From positions 1-62,627 of the forward strand of contig NZ_JAGGOI010000057.1 of assembly GCF_018614585.1 (NCBI RefSeq): a stretch of DNA of 62,627 nt, in the 5' to 3' direction. A model generated the notes under the pieces. It ran no database searches. It worked only from the letters and a program-made list of their open reading frames with translations, and was not told the origin of the DNA. Both the position numbers and the translations under genes were made by a program. Position 1 is the first letter of the stretch. Every line of letters starts with the position of its first letter. Positions 1 through 8,540 of the stretch are shown here, in pieces. The stretch comes from Streptomyces sp. ISL-1 (GTDB lineage: Bacteria > Actinomycetota > Actinomycetes > Streptomycetales > Streptomycetaceae).

Positions 1-50
1 GACCGATGGCGTCCAGGCCGGCTCGCGTGGGCCGGCCTGGTCGCCCCTGA

Positions 51-2282
51 TCAGACGAGGTCGAACCGGTCGAGGTTCATCACCTTGTTCCATGCCGCGA
101 CGAAGTCGTTCACGAACTTCTCCTTCGCGTCGTCGCTCGCGTAGACCTCTGCGAGTGCACGCAGCTCGGAGTTGGACCCGAAGACGAGGTCGGCGCGGCT
201 GCCGGTCCACTTGACCTCGCCGGTGGCGGCGTCGCGGCCCTCGAACGTGTTCGCGTCCTGGGACGTCGCCTTCCACGTCGTACCCAGGTCGAGCAGGTTG
301 ACGAAGAAGGCGTTGGTCAGGGAGCCGGGAGTGGTGGTGAAGACGCCGATCTGCGACTGCTGGTAGTTGGCGCCCAGGACGCGGAGGCCACCGGTGAGGA
401 CCGTCAGCTCGGGGGCGCTCAAGGTCAGCAGGTTCGCCCGGTCGAGCAGCAGGAACTCGGCCGGCAGCCGGTTGCCCTTCCCGAGGTAATTGCGGAACCC
501 GTCGGCGGTCGGCTCGAGCGCGGCGAACGACTCCGTGTCGGTCTGCTCCTGCGAGGCGTCCGCGCGGCCCAGGGTGAAGGGCACCTCGACGTCGAAGCCG
601 GCGTCCTTGGCGGCCTGCTCGACGCCCGCGCCACCGGCGAGCACGATCAGGTCGGCGAGCGAGATCTGCTTGCCGCCGGTCTGGGCGGCGTTGAAGGACC
701 CCTGGATTCCCTCCAGGGCGCGCAGCACTGTCGCCAGTTCGTCGGGCTCGTTGACCTCCCACCCGCTCTGCGGCTGGAGGCGGATGCGCGCACCGTTGGC
801 GCCGCCGCGCTTGTCGCTGCCGCGGAAGGACGAGGCCGACGCCCACGCGGTGGACACGAGCTGGGACACCGACAGGCCGGAGGCGAGGATCTGCCTCTTG
901 AGGGAGGCAATGTCCTGCGCGTCGACGAGCTCGTGCGTCACGGCGGGCAGGGGGTCCTGCCACACCAGCGTCTCGGTCGGGACCTCGGGGCCGAGGTAGC
1001 GGACGACCGGGCCCATGTCGCGGTGGGTCAGCTTGAACCAGGCCCGGGCGAAGGCGTCCGCGAACTCGGCGGGGTTCTCGAAGAAGCGCCGGGAGATCTG
1101 CTCGTACGCCGGGTCGAACCGGAGCGAGAGGTCGGTCGTCAGCATCGTCGGGGCGTGGCTCTTCGACGCGTCGTGGGCGTCGGGCACGGTGCCCGCCCCG
1201 GCGCCCTCCTTCGGCCGCCACTGGTGCGCGCCGGCGGGGCTCTGGAACAGCTCCCACTCGTAACCGAACAGGATCTCGAAGAAACTGTTGTCCCACTCGA
1301 TCGGGGTGTTCGTCCAGATTCCCTCGAGACCGCTGGTGATCGCGTCGCCACCCTTGCCGGTGCCGAAGGAGTTGCTCCAGCCGAGTCCCTGCGCCTCGAG
1401 CGGGGCGGCCTCGGGGTCGGGGCCGACGCTCTCCGCCGGGCCTGCGCCGTGGGTCTTGCCGAAGGTGTGACCGCCCGCGATCAGGGCGACCGTCTCCTCG
1501 TCGTTCATCGCCATCCGGCGGAACGTCTCACGGATGTCGCGGGCCGCGGCAAGCGGGTCCGGGTTTGAGTTCGGGCCCTCCGGGTTGACGTAGATGAGGC
1601 CCATCTGGACCGCGCCGAGGGGGTTCTCCAGCTCTCGGTCGCCGGTGTAGCGCTCGTCGCCGAGCCACGTGGTCTCGGGACCCCAGTAGACGTCCTCGTC
1701 GGGCTCCCAGACGTCCGCGCGGCCTCCGCCGAAGCCGAAGGTCTCGAAGCCCATCTGCTCCAGGGCGACATTGCCGGTGAGGACCATCAGGTCGGCCCAC
1801 GAGAGGCTCTGGCCGTACTTCTTCTTGACCGGCCACAGCAGACGGCGGGCCTTGTCGAGGTTCCCGTTGTCCGGCCAGCTGTTGAGGGGTGCGAAGCGCT
1901 GCTGGCCGGCCCCGGCGCCGCCGCGGCCGTCGCTGATCCGGTAGGTGCCCGCACTGTGCCACGCCATACGGATCATGAACGGGCCGTAGTGACCGAAGTC
2001 GGCCGGCCACCAGTCCTGAGAGGTCGTCAGCACCTCCGCGATGTCCTGCTTCACCTCGGACAGGTCGAGGGTCTTGAACGCCTCGGCGTAGTCGAAGTCC
2101 TCGCCGAGGGGGTTGGCCACGGCGGGGTTCTTGGCGAGGATCTTCAGGTTGAGCCGCTCCGGCCACCACTGGCGGTTTCCGCCGCCCTGGGTCGGGTGCG
2201 CGGCGCGCCCGTGCGCGACCGGGCAGCCACCTGAGCCCTCCGCTTTCGCGTCGGTGACGATTGCATCGTGGTTCTCGGACAT
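51..2282 (-). CDS. katG: Catalase-peroxidase KatG
   Basis: Bifunctional haem catalase-peroxidase of 743 aa that removes H2O2 in the cytoplasm. The distal haem pocket is visible as RMAWHSAGTYR and the proximal histidine lies in ALIAGGHTFGKTHG. The two-domain length is typical of the family. The frame stays open further upstream, but I place the start at the ATG at 2282 (MSENHDAIV), because GGAAGGA lies just ahead of it and the family begins here. It sits 32 bp downstream of a decayed furA, the usual furA-katG order, and an intact CatR-type Fur regulator is divergent about 0.6 kb away. Product call is near certain. Confidence 0.97.
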   Translation of the reverse strand: MSENHDAIVTDAKAEGSGGCPVAHGRAAHPTQGGGNRQWWPERLNLKILAKNPAVANPLGEDFDYAEAFKTLDLSEVKQDIAEVLTTSQDWWPADFGHYGPFMIRMAWHSAGTYRISDGRGGAGAGQQRFAPLNSWPDNGNLDKARRLLWPVKKKYGQSLSWADLMVLTGNVALEQMGFETFGFGGGRADVWEPDEDVYWGPETTWLGDERYTGDRELENPLGAVQMGLIYVNPEGPNSNPDPLAAARDIRETFRRMAMNDEETVALIAGGHTFGKTHGAGPAESVGPDPEAAPLEAQGLGWSNSFGTGKGGDAITSGLEGIWTNTPIEWDNSFFEILFGYEWELFQSPAGAHQWRPKEGAGAGTVPDAHDASKSHAPTMLTTDLSLRFDPAYEQISRRFFENPAEFADAFARAWFKLTHRDMGPVVRYLGPEVPTETLVWQDPLPAVTHELVDAQDIASLKRQILASGLSVSQLVSTAWASASSFRGSDKRGGANGARIRLQPQSGWEVNEPDELATVLRALEGIQGSFNAAQTGGKQISLADLIVLAGGAGVEQAAKDAGFDVEVPFTLGRADASQEQTDTESFAALEPTADGFRNYLGKGNRLPAEFLLLDRANLLTLSAPELTVLTGGLRVLGANYQQSQIGVFTTTPGSLTNAFFVNLLDLGTTWKATSQDANTFEGRDAATGEVKWTGSRADLVFGSNSELRALAEVYASDDAKEKFVNDFVAAWNKVMNLDRFDLV

Positions 2283-2314
2283 GGAAATCCTTCCGGAGGG
2301 GCGGATCACTGTGC

Positions 2315-2705
2315 TCAGGAACTGCGGGCGGTGGAACACTCGGGGCACGGGCCCCAGTTGATGACCTCGGCCTCCTGGGCCGAGAAGACGTGGCCGTCGC
2401 AGGCGGTAGGGCCGGGCTCTCGCCGACCGCTCGGTCGACGTCGGCGACGAGGCGACGCGCGCCCTCGAACCGAGCCTGCCTGTCGGCCGGTTCGACCCGG
2501 GGCACGAGCCCCGCCGCGGAGAGCACGTGAAGGGCCTCACCCACGATGGGGACCAAGATGCGGCCCACGCGATCGATCACCCCGGAGACGATCGCCTCGC
2601 CGGGGCGGTCGCCGCCCGGCGGTCTCGAGGAGCGCGACGCGCGCGGCCATCACCCGCACGCCGGCCCCACGCAGCCACTCGGCGGTGGTCCCGTCACGTC
2701 TCGTC
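2315..2705 (-). pseudogene. furA: Decayed furA (Fur-family regulator) upstream of katG
   Basis: Pieces of one FurA protein appear in order in different minus-strand frames. The N-terminus TTAEWLRGAGVRVMAARVALLET is at about 2630-2695. IDRVGRILVPIVGEALHVLSAAGLVPRVEPADRQARFE and then LVADVDRAVGESP follow at about 2420-2580. The C-terminus CDGHVFSAQEAEVINWGPCPEC ends at the TGA at 2315. Joining them needs at least two frameshifts, and about 13 codons between ARFE and LVADVD are missing. That gap normally carries the His cluster and first CxxC of the metal site. FurA normally represses katG in response to peroxide; this copy cannot make a working repressor unless the changes are sequencing errors. 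Confidence 0.85.
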
Positions 2706-2863
2706 TCCTGTCGTACGGGAGTCAGTCCTGTCCCTTGGCTATTGCCGGAACCGATCCTACGATGGACAGAGTCCAAGTCAACCAGTGTGCCAAGCTCGTA
2801 TTCAATCGGAACCCAGACATCCGCCGGTAGCCTTCGGGTATCCCACATCTGAATAGGTGAGAT

Positions 2864-3274
2864 ATGAGTGACCTGCTGGAGCGACTGCGAGGGCGTGGCT
2901 GGCGGATGACCTCCCAGCGGCGTGTCGTTGCGGAGGTACTCGCTGGTGACCACGTGCATCTCACGGCCGACGAGGTTCACGCCCTCGCCGCACAGCGGCT
3001 CCCCGAGATCTCCCGGGCGACCGTCTACAACGCCCTGGGCGAACTGGTCTTGCTCGGTGAGGTCATAGAGGTCTCCACCGACGGCCGCGCCAAGCGCTAC
3101 GACCCCAACGCACACCACCCGCACCAGCACCTGGTGTGCTCCCACTGCGGCACCATCCGCGATGTCCACCCGACCGGCAGTCCGCTGGCCGACCTCCCGG
3201 CGGAGGAACGGTTCGGCTTCACCGTGACCCAGATCGAGGTCACCTACCGCGGGCTGTGCCCATCCTGCGCCTAG
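2864..3274 (+). CDS. catR: Fur-family peroxide-responsive regulator, CatR/PerR-like
   Basis: 136-aa Fur-family repressor. A winged helix fills roughly residues 1-85 (LPEISRATVYNALGELVLLGEV contains the recognition helix). A metal-binding dimerisation domain follows, with HHPHQHLVCSHCG and a second CxxC at the C-terminus (LCPSCA). The protein closely resembles Streptomyces CatR, which represses catalase genes until oxidised by peroxide. AGGTGA precedes the ATG. It is transcribed away from katG and the broken furA, so it may now be the main local peroxide sensor; that role is inferred. Confidence 0.88.
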   Translation: MSDLLERLRGRGWRMTSQRRVVAEVLAGDHVHLTADEVHALAAQRLPEISRATVYNALGELVLLGEVIEVSTDGRAKRYDPNAHHPHQHLVCSHCGTIRDVHPTGSPLADLPAEERFGFTVTQIEVTYRGLCPSCA

Positions 3275-3461
3275 TGCGTCCTGCACAAGGCTGCCCGGCC
3301 CGCCGTTCGGCCCAGCCTCGTCGGTGGTGATGTTGGGCCGTCGTCCGGGCCGGGGCGGGGAGCGTGACCTCGATCGAGCGGACCGCGCATCTGCGGTTCA
3401 AACGGCTGATCACCGCATAAGTGCATGTCCCCTTGTAGCTCGATGACCGTTTCAGACCGAT
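3275..3461. other. Gap between catR and the phosphatase
   Basis: 187 bp without a convincing gene. No strong hairpin terminator or known motif was recognised. Confidence 0.4.
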
Positions 3462-4577
3462 ATGATGCCATTTGTGATCACGTCCGGACGGCGCCGGAGC
3501 CGTCGTCCCCCCTACGGCGGCCGGTGGGAAGCTGCCTTGCTGTCACCGGTGATCCTTACCGTCCTCATCGCAGGCCTGGCGTTCTCCACACCGAGGGAGA
3601 TCGCCTTCAGCCGCCTCCTGCCCGCCGCACCGGCCCTCGCCGCCGCGATGTGGCCCGTAATCCCCACGATCCTGCTGGGGACGTTCTGCCTGCTGGTCAT
3701 GATCGGCCTCAGCTTCGTCTACACCGACCTGGGGACGCCATACACGGCGGCTGCAATCGTCGCCGTCACTTTGGCGGCCGCATACGCAAGCCATGTCCGA
3801 CTCCAGCGGGAGGAGACACTCTCCCACGTCCGGCTCGTCGCCGACGCAGCCCAGAAGGTGCTGCTACGCCCGCTGCCGCGCCGCATCGCGGACTTCGAGA
3901 TTGAGTCGCTGTATCTGGCGGCCCAAGAGCAGGCCCGGATCGGCGGCGACTTCTATGAGACGGCCGACACGCCGCACGGGGTCCGGCTGCTCATCGGCGA
4001 CGTACGCGGCAAGGGCCTGCCCGCGGTGGGGGCGGCCGCGGCGGTGATCAGTTGCTTCAGGGAGGCCGCGTACGACGAGCTCGACCTGAGGGGCATCGTC
4101 CATCGCCTGGAGACCAGCATCTCCCGCTACAGCGCCGCGTTGCCCGGCCAAGACCTGCCGGAGCGCTTTGCTACCGCAATTCTCGCCGAGATCCCGCACG
4201 GCGGCGGCCACGTCAGACTTCTCAACTGCGGGCACCCCCCGCCGCTGCTGGTGCACCGCGGGGAGATCCGCGTCCTGGACCCCACCACCCCCTCGCCGCC
4301 CCTCAACCTCGCCACGCTCATCGGAGACCGCTACTGCGTCGACACCGTCGCCTTCGCCCCGGGCGACGATCTGCTGCTCTACACCGACGGCGTAACGGAG
4401 GCCCGGAACCGCACCGGCGAGTTCTTCCCCCTGCCGGACTGGATGCGGCGGCAGGGCCCGGCGCCGCCGCGCGAACTGCTCGACCGGCTTCACCGGGACC
4501 TGCTCCACTACGGCGGCGGAAGACTCGAAGACGACATCGCGGCCCTCGCCGTGAGGCATGCCCATTCAGCGCAGTAG
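3462..4577 (+). CDS. Membrane-anchored PP2C/RsbU-type serine phosphatase
   Basis: 371 aa. The first ~110 residues hold about three hydrophobic segments (for example LLSPVILTVLIAGLAF, IPTILLGTFCLLVMIGLSFVY and AAAIVAVTLAAAYA) after an Arg-rich cytoplasmic start. The rest is a SpoIIE/RsbU phosphatase domain, with metal-binding aspartates in RIGGDFYE and IGDVRGKG, LNCGHPPPLL in the middle, and LLLYTDGVTEARN plus EDDIAALAV near the end. Such proteins dephosphorylate anti-anti-sigma factors in Streptomyces stress and development signalling. No anti-sigma partner lies beside it, so the target is unknown. Confidence 0.88.
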   Translation: MMPFVITSGRRRSRRPPYGGRWEAALLSPVILTVLIAGLAFSTPREIAFSRLLPAAPALAAAMWPVIPTILLGTFCLLVMIGLSFVYTDLGTPYTAAAIVAVTLAAAYASHVRLQREETLSHVRLVADAAQKVLLRPLPRRIADFEIESLYLAAQEQARIGGDFYETADTPHGVRLLIGDVRGKGLPAVGAAAAVISCFREAAYDELDLRGIVHRLETSISRYSAALPGQDLPERFATAILAEIPHGGGHVRLLNCGHPPPLLVHRGEIRVLDPTTPSPPLNLATLIGDRYCVDTVAFAPGDDLLLYTDGVTEARNRTGEFFPLPDWMRRQGPAPPRELLDRLHRDLLHYGGGRLEDDIAALAVRHAHSAQ

Positions 4578-4709
4578 GGGAGGGGCAGATCGGCATCGTC
4601 ACTCAGCGTAAACGCCAATGAGGCTGTGCCAGAACGAGTTTTGAAGGCACTGGGGTCCTTGCCAGGGCAGCATCGGGCCGGCCTGAGCCTCTACCGCGTC
4701 GTCCGCGAG

Positions 4710-5784
4710 CTACAGACCCTCCTCGCGACAGGCTGAAGGCAGCTGGGCGGTCGCCGCAGGCTGGATGTGTTGGTAGAGCTCGCGGGCCACGTAGCGTTTG
4801 AGGCAGCGGATGATCTCGCGCTTGGACATGCCTTCGGCGGTGCGTCGTTGCAGGTAGGCCTGGGTGCGTTCGTCCCAGCGTATGCGGGTCATCACGATGC
4901 GGTAGAGGGCGGCGTTGGCTTGTCGGTTGCCGCCCCGGTTCAGCCGTCGGCGCTGGGTCTTGCCGGAGGACTGCTCTACCGGGCTGACGCCGCAGTGGGC
5001 CGCGAAGGATGCCTCGTCGGTGAGACGGTCAGGGTTGTCACCTGCGGCGATGAGTAGGACGGCGGCGCTGTCGGGGCCGACGCCAATCAGGTCCAGCATC
5101 TGCGGTCGGCAGGAGCGGACGGCCTTGGTGGTGCGTCGGGTCAGCTCTTTGACCTCGGCGGACAGGAGCTGGATCCGTAGGGCGAGCAGGCGCATCGGGA
5201 AGACGGCCTCGCCCCGCTCGTCGACGAGTGCTGCGCAGGTGGCGACCAGGGCGGGGTTGCTCAGCCCGGTAAGCAGGTCGCGCAGGTCGGGGTCGATGTC
5301 CAGCAGGACGGCCTTGAGCTGGTTCATCGCCTGGGTACGGGCCTTGACCGCCGATTCCTTGGCCAGCCGCAGAACGCGCATGTCCGCCGCGGGGCCGTCC
5401 GCGGTCTGGCGTGTGACCGTGGCCCGTCCCGACAGGACAGCGCGGGCCGCCGCGTCCGCGTCGATGGCATCGGTCTTGTCGCGCTTGCGCCGCGTGGCGC
5501 GGTCAGGCTGGTTGACCTCGACCGACGCCGATACCCTCCCGGTTCAAAGCCCTGGTCAAGGCGGCCCCGTAGGACCCGGTGCACTCGACACCGGCGCGTC
5601 GAACGACACCGAACGTCCTTGCCCAGGAGATCAGTTGCCGGTAACCGACTGCTGTGGTGGGGAACTCCTGGAGGGCGAGTGAGGCTCCCAGCGTGGTGAT
5701 CACGGCCGCGACATGGATGTGCTTGTGGGTATCGACTCCCAGGACCACATCCTCTGCGAGGTCCGGGACGTGCTGCGCGGGCAA
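4710..5784 (-). pseudogene. IS110-family transposase, frameshifted
   Basis: The N-terminal RuvC-like part is read from 5784 (a TTG start gives MPAQHVPDLAEDVVLGVDTHKHIHV). The frame runs out at about 5519 in GIGV, where the continuation VEVNQPDRATRRKRDKTDAIDADAAARAVLSG is in another frame. The C-terminal part (MRVLRLAKESAV to SACREEGL) contains the transposase_20 region LIGVGPDSAAVLL with the IS110 serine motif in HCGVSPVEQSSGKTQRRR. A single-base frameshift therefore separates two otherwise well preserved halves. IS110 elements carry no terminal inverted repeats, so the ends are not defined here; the upstream end would lie above 5784. Confidence 0.88.
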
Positions 5785-6049
5785 CGCGGGCTGGGCATGC
5801 TGGTGATGGTCACAAGGCTCCTCGGACTGGGGCTGGTCGCCGACGCCGATCCGGTGGCAGTCAGAACTGTGACGGTGCTTTGTGCAGCAAAGCCCTTATC
5901 GGGACACGTCCAGCGGCCCGGCGGCAGCAAACACCGCAGCGGACCGGAAGCCGACAGATCTACGCCAAGGCACTTGCGGCCAGTTGTCACACGGGTCAGG
6001 CTCCGGTCCCCTGCGGCACGCCACGATTCTCACAGTTGTCACATACCAG

Positions 6050-6780
6050 TGCACGTCGAGTCCGGCGGGGACTGCCTTGTCTATCGTGACCAGGAACTTC
6101 TTAACTCCACCGCCCGGTGGCGGCGGTGGAGTTCACTGATGACGGTGCCGTCGGCGATGTTGAACGCAGCGAACAGGCTGGTGATGCCGTGCCGCAGATA
6201 GTCGTGGGTACGCCGTTCGGGCATGCCCGGCATCATCGGCAGCACCGGCTGCGACCGGTCCAGCGCCTGGATCTTGCTCTTGTCATCCACGCATAACACC
6301 ACTGCCTTCTCGGGTGGTTGTGGTACAGGCCGACGACATCGACGACCTTCGCGACGAACTGCGGGTCGGTGGAGAGCTTGAAGGAGTCCTGCAGGTGCGG
6401 CTTGAGGTCTAACTTCTTCCAGATCCGGCCGATGGCGGACGTCGACAGTCCGGTGCGAGCAGCCATGGAGGCGCGCGACCAGTGAGTGTCCTCGCCCGGC
6501 GTGGACTCCAAGGTCACCACGAGGACATCCTCGACTTGGTCAAGCAGGACTGACGGCGGCCTGCCCGCCCGGGGCTCATCGGCCAGCCCGTCCAGCCGGC
6601 CGGCGATGAACCGGGCCCGCCAGCGGTTCACCGTCGCGGTGGCGACGCCGAGCTCGGCGGCGACCTGTTTGTTCGTCCCGCCCTTCGCGCAGCGCAGCAC
6701 GATCCGCGCGCGCAGCGCCAGGAACTGCGTGGTCTTCGCCCGCCTCGCCCAGCGCGTCAGCTGGGCCCGTTCGTCTTAGC
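6050..6780 (-). pseudogene. IS630-family transposase, broken and truncated
   Basis: A DDE-type IS630 transposase reads through DERAQLTRWARRAKTTQFLALRARIVLRCAKGGTNKQVAAELGVATATVNRWRARF (helix-turn-helix), then a central part with EDTHWSRASMAARTGLSTSAIGRIW, then VLCVDDKSKIQALDRSQPVLP (catalytic Asp) and DGTVISELHRRHRAVE. A TAA sits where the N-terminus should continue (about 6777). One frameshift lies near 6300 and another near 6095, and homology stops after LDVHW at about 6050. The element is dead. Confidence 0.82.
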
Positions 6781-6913
6781 TGAGCACAAGCTCCAACTTG
6801 CGCCGACCCGGCCGCGGCTCATCGGCAAGCCCGGCCATCCGCTGGGCAACAAACCGCGAGCGCCACTTCCTCACCGTATCCGCGGTCACCTTGAACTCCG
6901 CCGCCAACGCGTA
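6780..6913 (-). pseudogene. Second IS630-type transposase N-terminal fragment
   Basis: Read on the minus strand, YALAAEFKVTADTVRKWRSRFVAQRMAGLADEPRPGRRKLELVLS is a helix-turn-helix segment of an IS630-type transposase, different in sequence from the neighbouring copy. It runs directly into the stop codon and N-terminus of that copy, so two related transposase fragments lie head to tail. Confidence 0.65.
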
Positions 6914-7105
6914 TGAGGATCTTCAGTTCCGCGTCGCGTGCCGTTCGCGGTGGAAAGCCGTGTTCGGGAGAACTGCAGGCGCTTGAAGCGGCGGGGACTG
7001 GAAACGGAGCGGAAGCCACCGCGCCAGTCCCCGACCCGACCAGGTCGTGTCCGATGGGTCATGGCCCGCAGCGAATCACACGGCATTCGAAGGCATGGTG
7101 CGACG

Positions 7106-7594
7106 ATGATGCGGGGGGTGTTCTACGACGATCTCACCCCGTATGACTACCTGGACATGGATTACTTCGAGGACAGGGAGTCGGGCTTCTACGGCCTCAG
7201 CTACCGCCCCGCGTATACGCGCCTGAACGTCGGATGGCTGGAGGCCGGCAGGCCGTATCCGATCGGTCCAGTCCCTCCCGCGTTCACGGAGAAGCTGGAG
7301 GCTGTCCAGGCCGTTCAGTGGATGAACGTCTGCCTGGGGCTGCACGAGTGCGACCTCTGTCCACCGGAAGGTGCCCCGGATGGGAACGGAGAAGTCCGTA
7401 TCCCGGGCTCTCCCGGTATTGCTTACGCCGCTCCGTTCCTGATCAGCCACTACATCACCGCACACGGTTATCAGCCGCCGCAGGTCTTCATGGACGCCAT
7501 TCTCGCCGTGGACCTCGATGCGTGGGCCGCCGCCCGCTGGCCCGAGGTCCCCTTCCCCTGGGTCCCTGACGACGCCAAACGCATGGAGGAGTAG
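7106..7594 (+). CDS. Conserved hypothetical protein
   Basis: 162 aa, starting at either of the consecutive ATG codons at 7106 and 7109 (MMRGVFYDDLTPYDYLDMDYF); upstream codons in the frame look non-coding. It is acidic and aromatic-rich, with NVGWLEAGRPYPIGPVPPAFTEKL and a Cys/His pair region CLGLHECDLCPPEG, then IPGSPGIAYAAPFLISHYITAHGYQPP. This layout recalls a small Streptomyces family of unknown function that often begins with a DLTPY motif; I cannot name a function. It stops only a few bases before the IS5 element. Confidence 0.6.
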   Translation: MMRGVFYDDLTPYDYLDMDYFEDRESGFYGLSYRPAYTRLNVGWLEAGRPYPIGPVPPAFTEKLEAVQAVQWMNVCLGLHECDLCPPEGAPDGNGEVRIPGSPGIAYAAPFLISHYITAHGYQPPQVFMDAILAVDLDAWAAARWPEVPFPWVPDDAKRMEE

Positions 7595-7598
7595 GCCC

Positions 7599-8540
7599 GC
7601 CCTGTCCATTACGGGCGGAGCCAAAGCCGGATCGCAGCCGTGGTGATGGTGCCGTGGAACACGAACGCTCTCTTGTCGTATCGGGTTGCTACCGCGCGGA
7701 AGGTCCTGAGCCGGTTGATCGTCCGCTCAACCTCGTTGCGACGCCGGTAGAGGGCCTTGTCGAAGCCGGTGGGCCGGCCGCCCTTGCTGCCTCGGCGCTG
7801 GCGGTTGGCCCGCTGGTCCTTGGGCTCCGGGATCGTGTGCTTGATCTGGCGTCGCCGCAGGTAACGCCGGTTGCGGCGCGACGAATAGGCTTTGTCGCCG
7901 CCGAGATGGCCGGGCCGAGCGGGCGGGTGTCCACCTCCTGGCCGGGGGACGCGGATCTGTTCCAGCACGGGGATCAGTTGCGGGGCGTCGCCCCACTGGC
8001 CGGGCGTGATGACGAACGCGAGCGGGCGGCGACCGCCCTCACCGGCCAGATGGATCTTGCATGTCAGGCCACCCCGCGAACGGCCCAGGGCCTCGTCGGA
8101 GCGGTGCTGGACGGGCCTGCTGCGTCTGCCGGTTCTCGGCGGACGGGTGGGGGCTCCTGCCGCGTGCTGATGAGCACGACAGGAGGTGGAGTCCACGCTG
8201 ACCATGCTCCAGTCGATCCGACCCTCGGAGTCGGTATCCGCCTGGACAGCCCGCAGGATCCTCTCCCACGTGCCGTCAGCTGACAACCTGCGATGACGGT
8301 CATGAACCGTCTTCCACTTCCCAAAGCGGGTCGGCAGATCCCGCCACGGCAGGCCGGTCCGCTGCCGGAACAGAATCCCGTTGATCACACGGCGGTGACA
8401 CTGCCAACGCCCGCCCCGCCCGCGGCTCTTCGGCAGGTGCGGTTCCAGCCGAGCCCACTCGTCATCCGAAAGATCACCCCGCCCCACATCGACCGGAACG
8501 ATCCATCACCAGGTGAGTCACACGACCCATTGGACACGAC
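7599..8540 (-). mobile_element. IS5-family insertion sequence, apparently complete
   Basis: A single transposase gene flanked by imperfect inverted ends. The left end reads CCTGTCCATTACGGGCG at about 7601. The right end, on the minus strand, reads GTCGTGTCCAATGGGTCGTG ending at about 8540; TGTCCA is common to both. A TA lies just outside each proposed end and could be the target duplication. The boundaries are estimates to within a few bases. The right end abuts the stop codon of the first NRPS-cluster gene. Confidence 0.65.
7609..8487 (-). CDS. IS5-family DDE transposase
   Basis: 292-aa transposase with an N-terminal domain typical of the family (LSDDEWARLEPHLP, then NGILFRQRTGLPWRDLPTRFGKWKTVHDRHRR). 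Catalytic aspartates lie in VSVDSTSCRAHQHAAG and LGGDKAYSSRRNR. The Y-(2)-R-(3)-E signature is near the C-terminus (YRRRNEVERTINRLR). The frame is intact with a GTG start, so this is the best candidate for a still active element in the window. Confidence 0.9.
   Translation of the reverse strand: MGRGDLSDDEWARLEPHLPKSRGRGGRWQCHRRVINGILFRQRTGLPWRDLPTRFGKWKTVHDRHRRLSADGTWERILRAVQADTDSEGRIDWSMVSVDSTSCRAHQHAAGAPTRPPRTGRRSRPVQHRSDEALGRSRGGLTCKIHLAGEGGRRPLAFVITPGQWGDAPQLIPVLEQIRVPRPGGGHPPARPGHLGGDKAYSSRRNRRYLRRRQIKHTIPEPKDQRANRQRRGSKGGRPTGFDKALYRRRNEVERTINRLRTFRAVATRYDKRAFVFHGTITTAAIRLWLRP

Noticed and set aside
2283..2540. N-terminal extension of KatG
   Set aside because: The extra residues are the furA remnant read in the wrong frame; a good ribosome site precedes the ATG at 2282.
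5490..5540. Programmed frameshift in the IS110 transposase
   Set aside because: IS110 transposases are normally a single frame, and no slippery sequence is evident; simple mutation is more likely.
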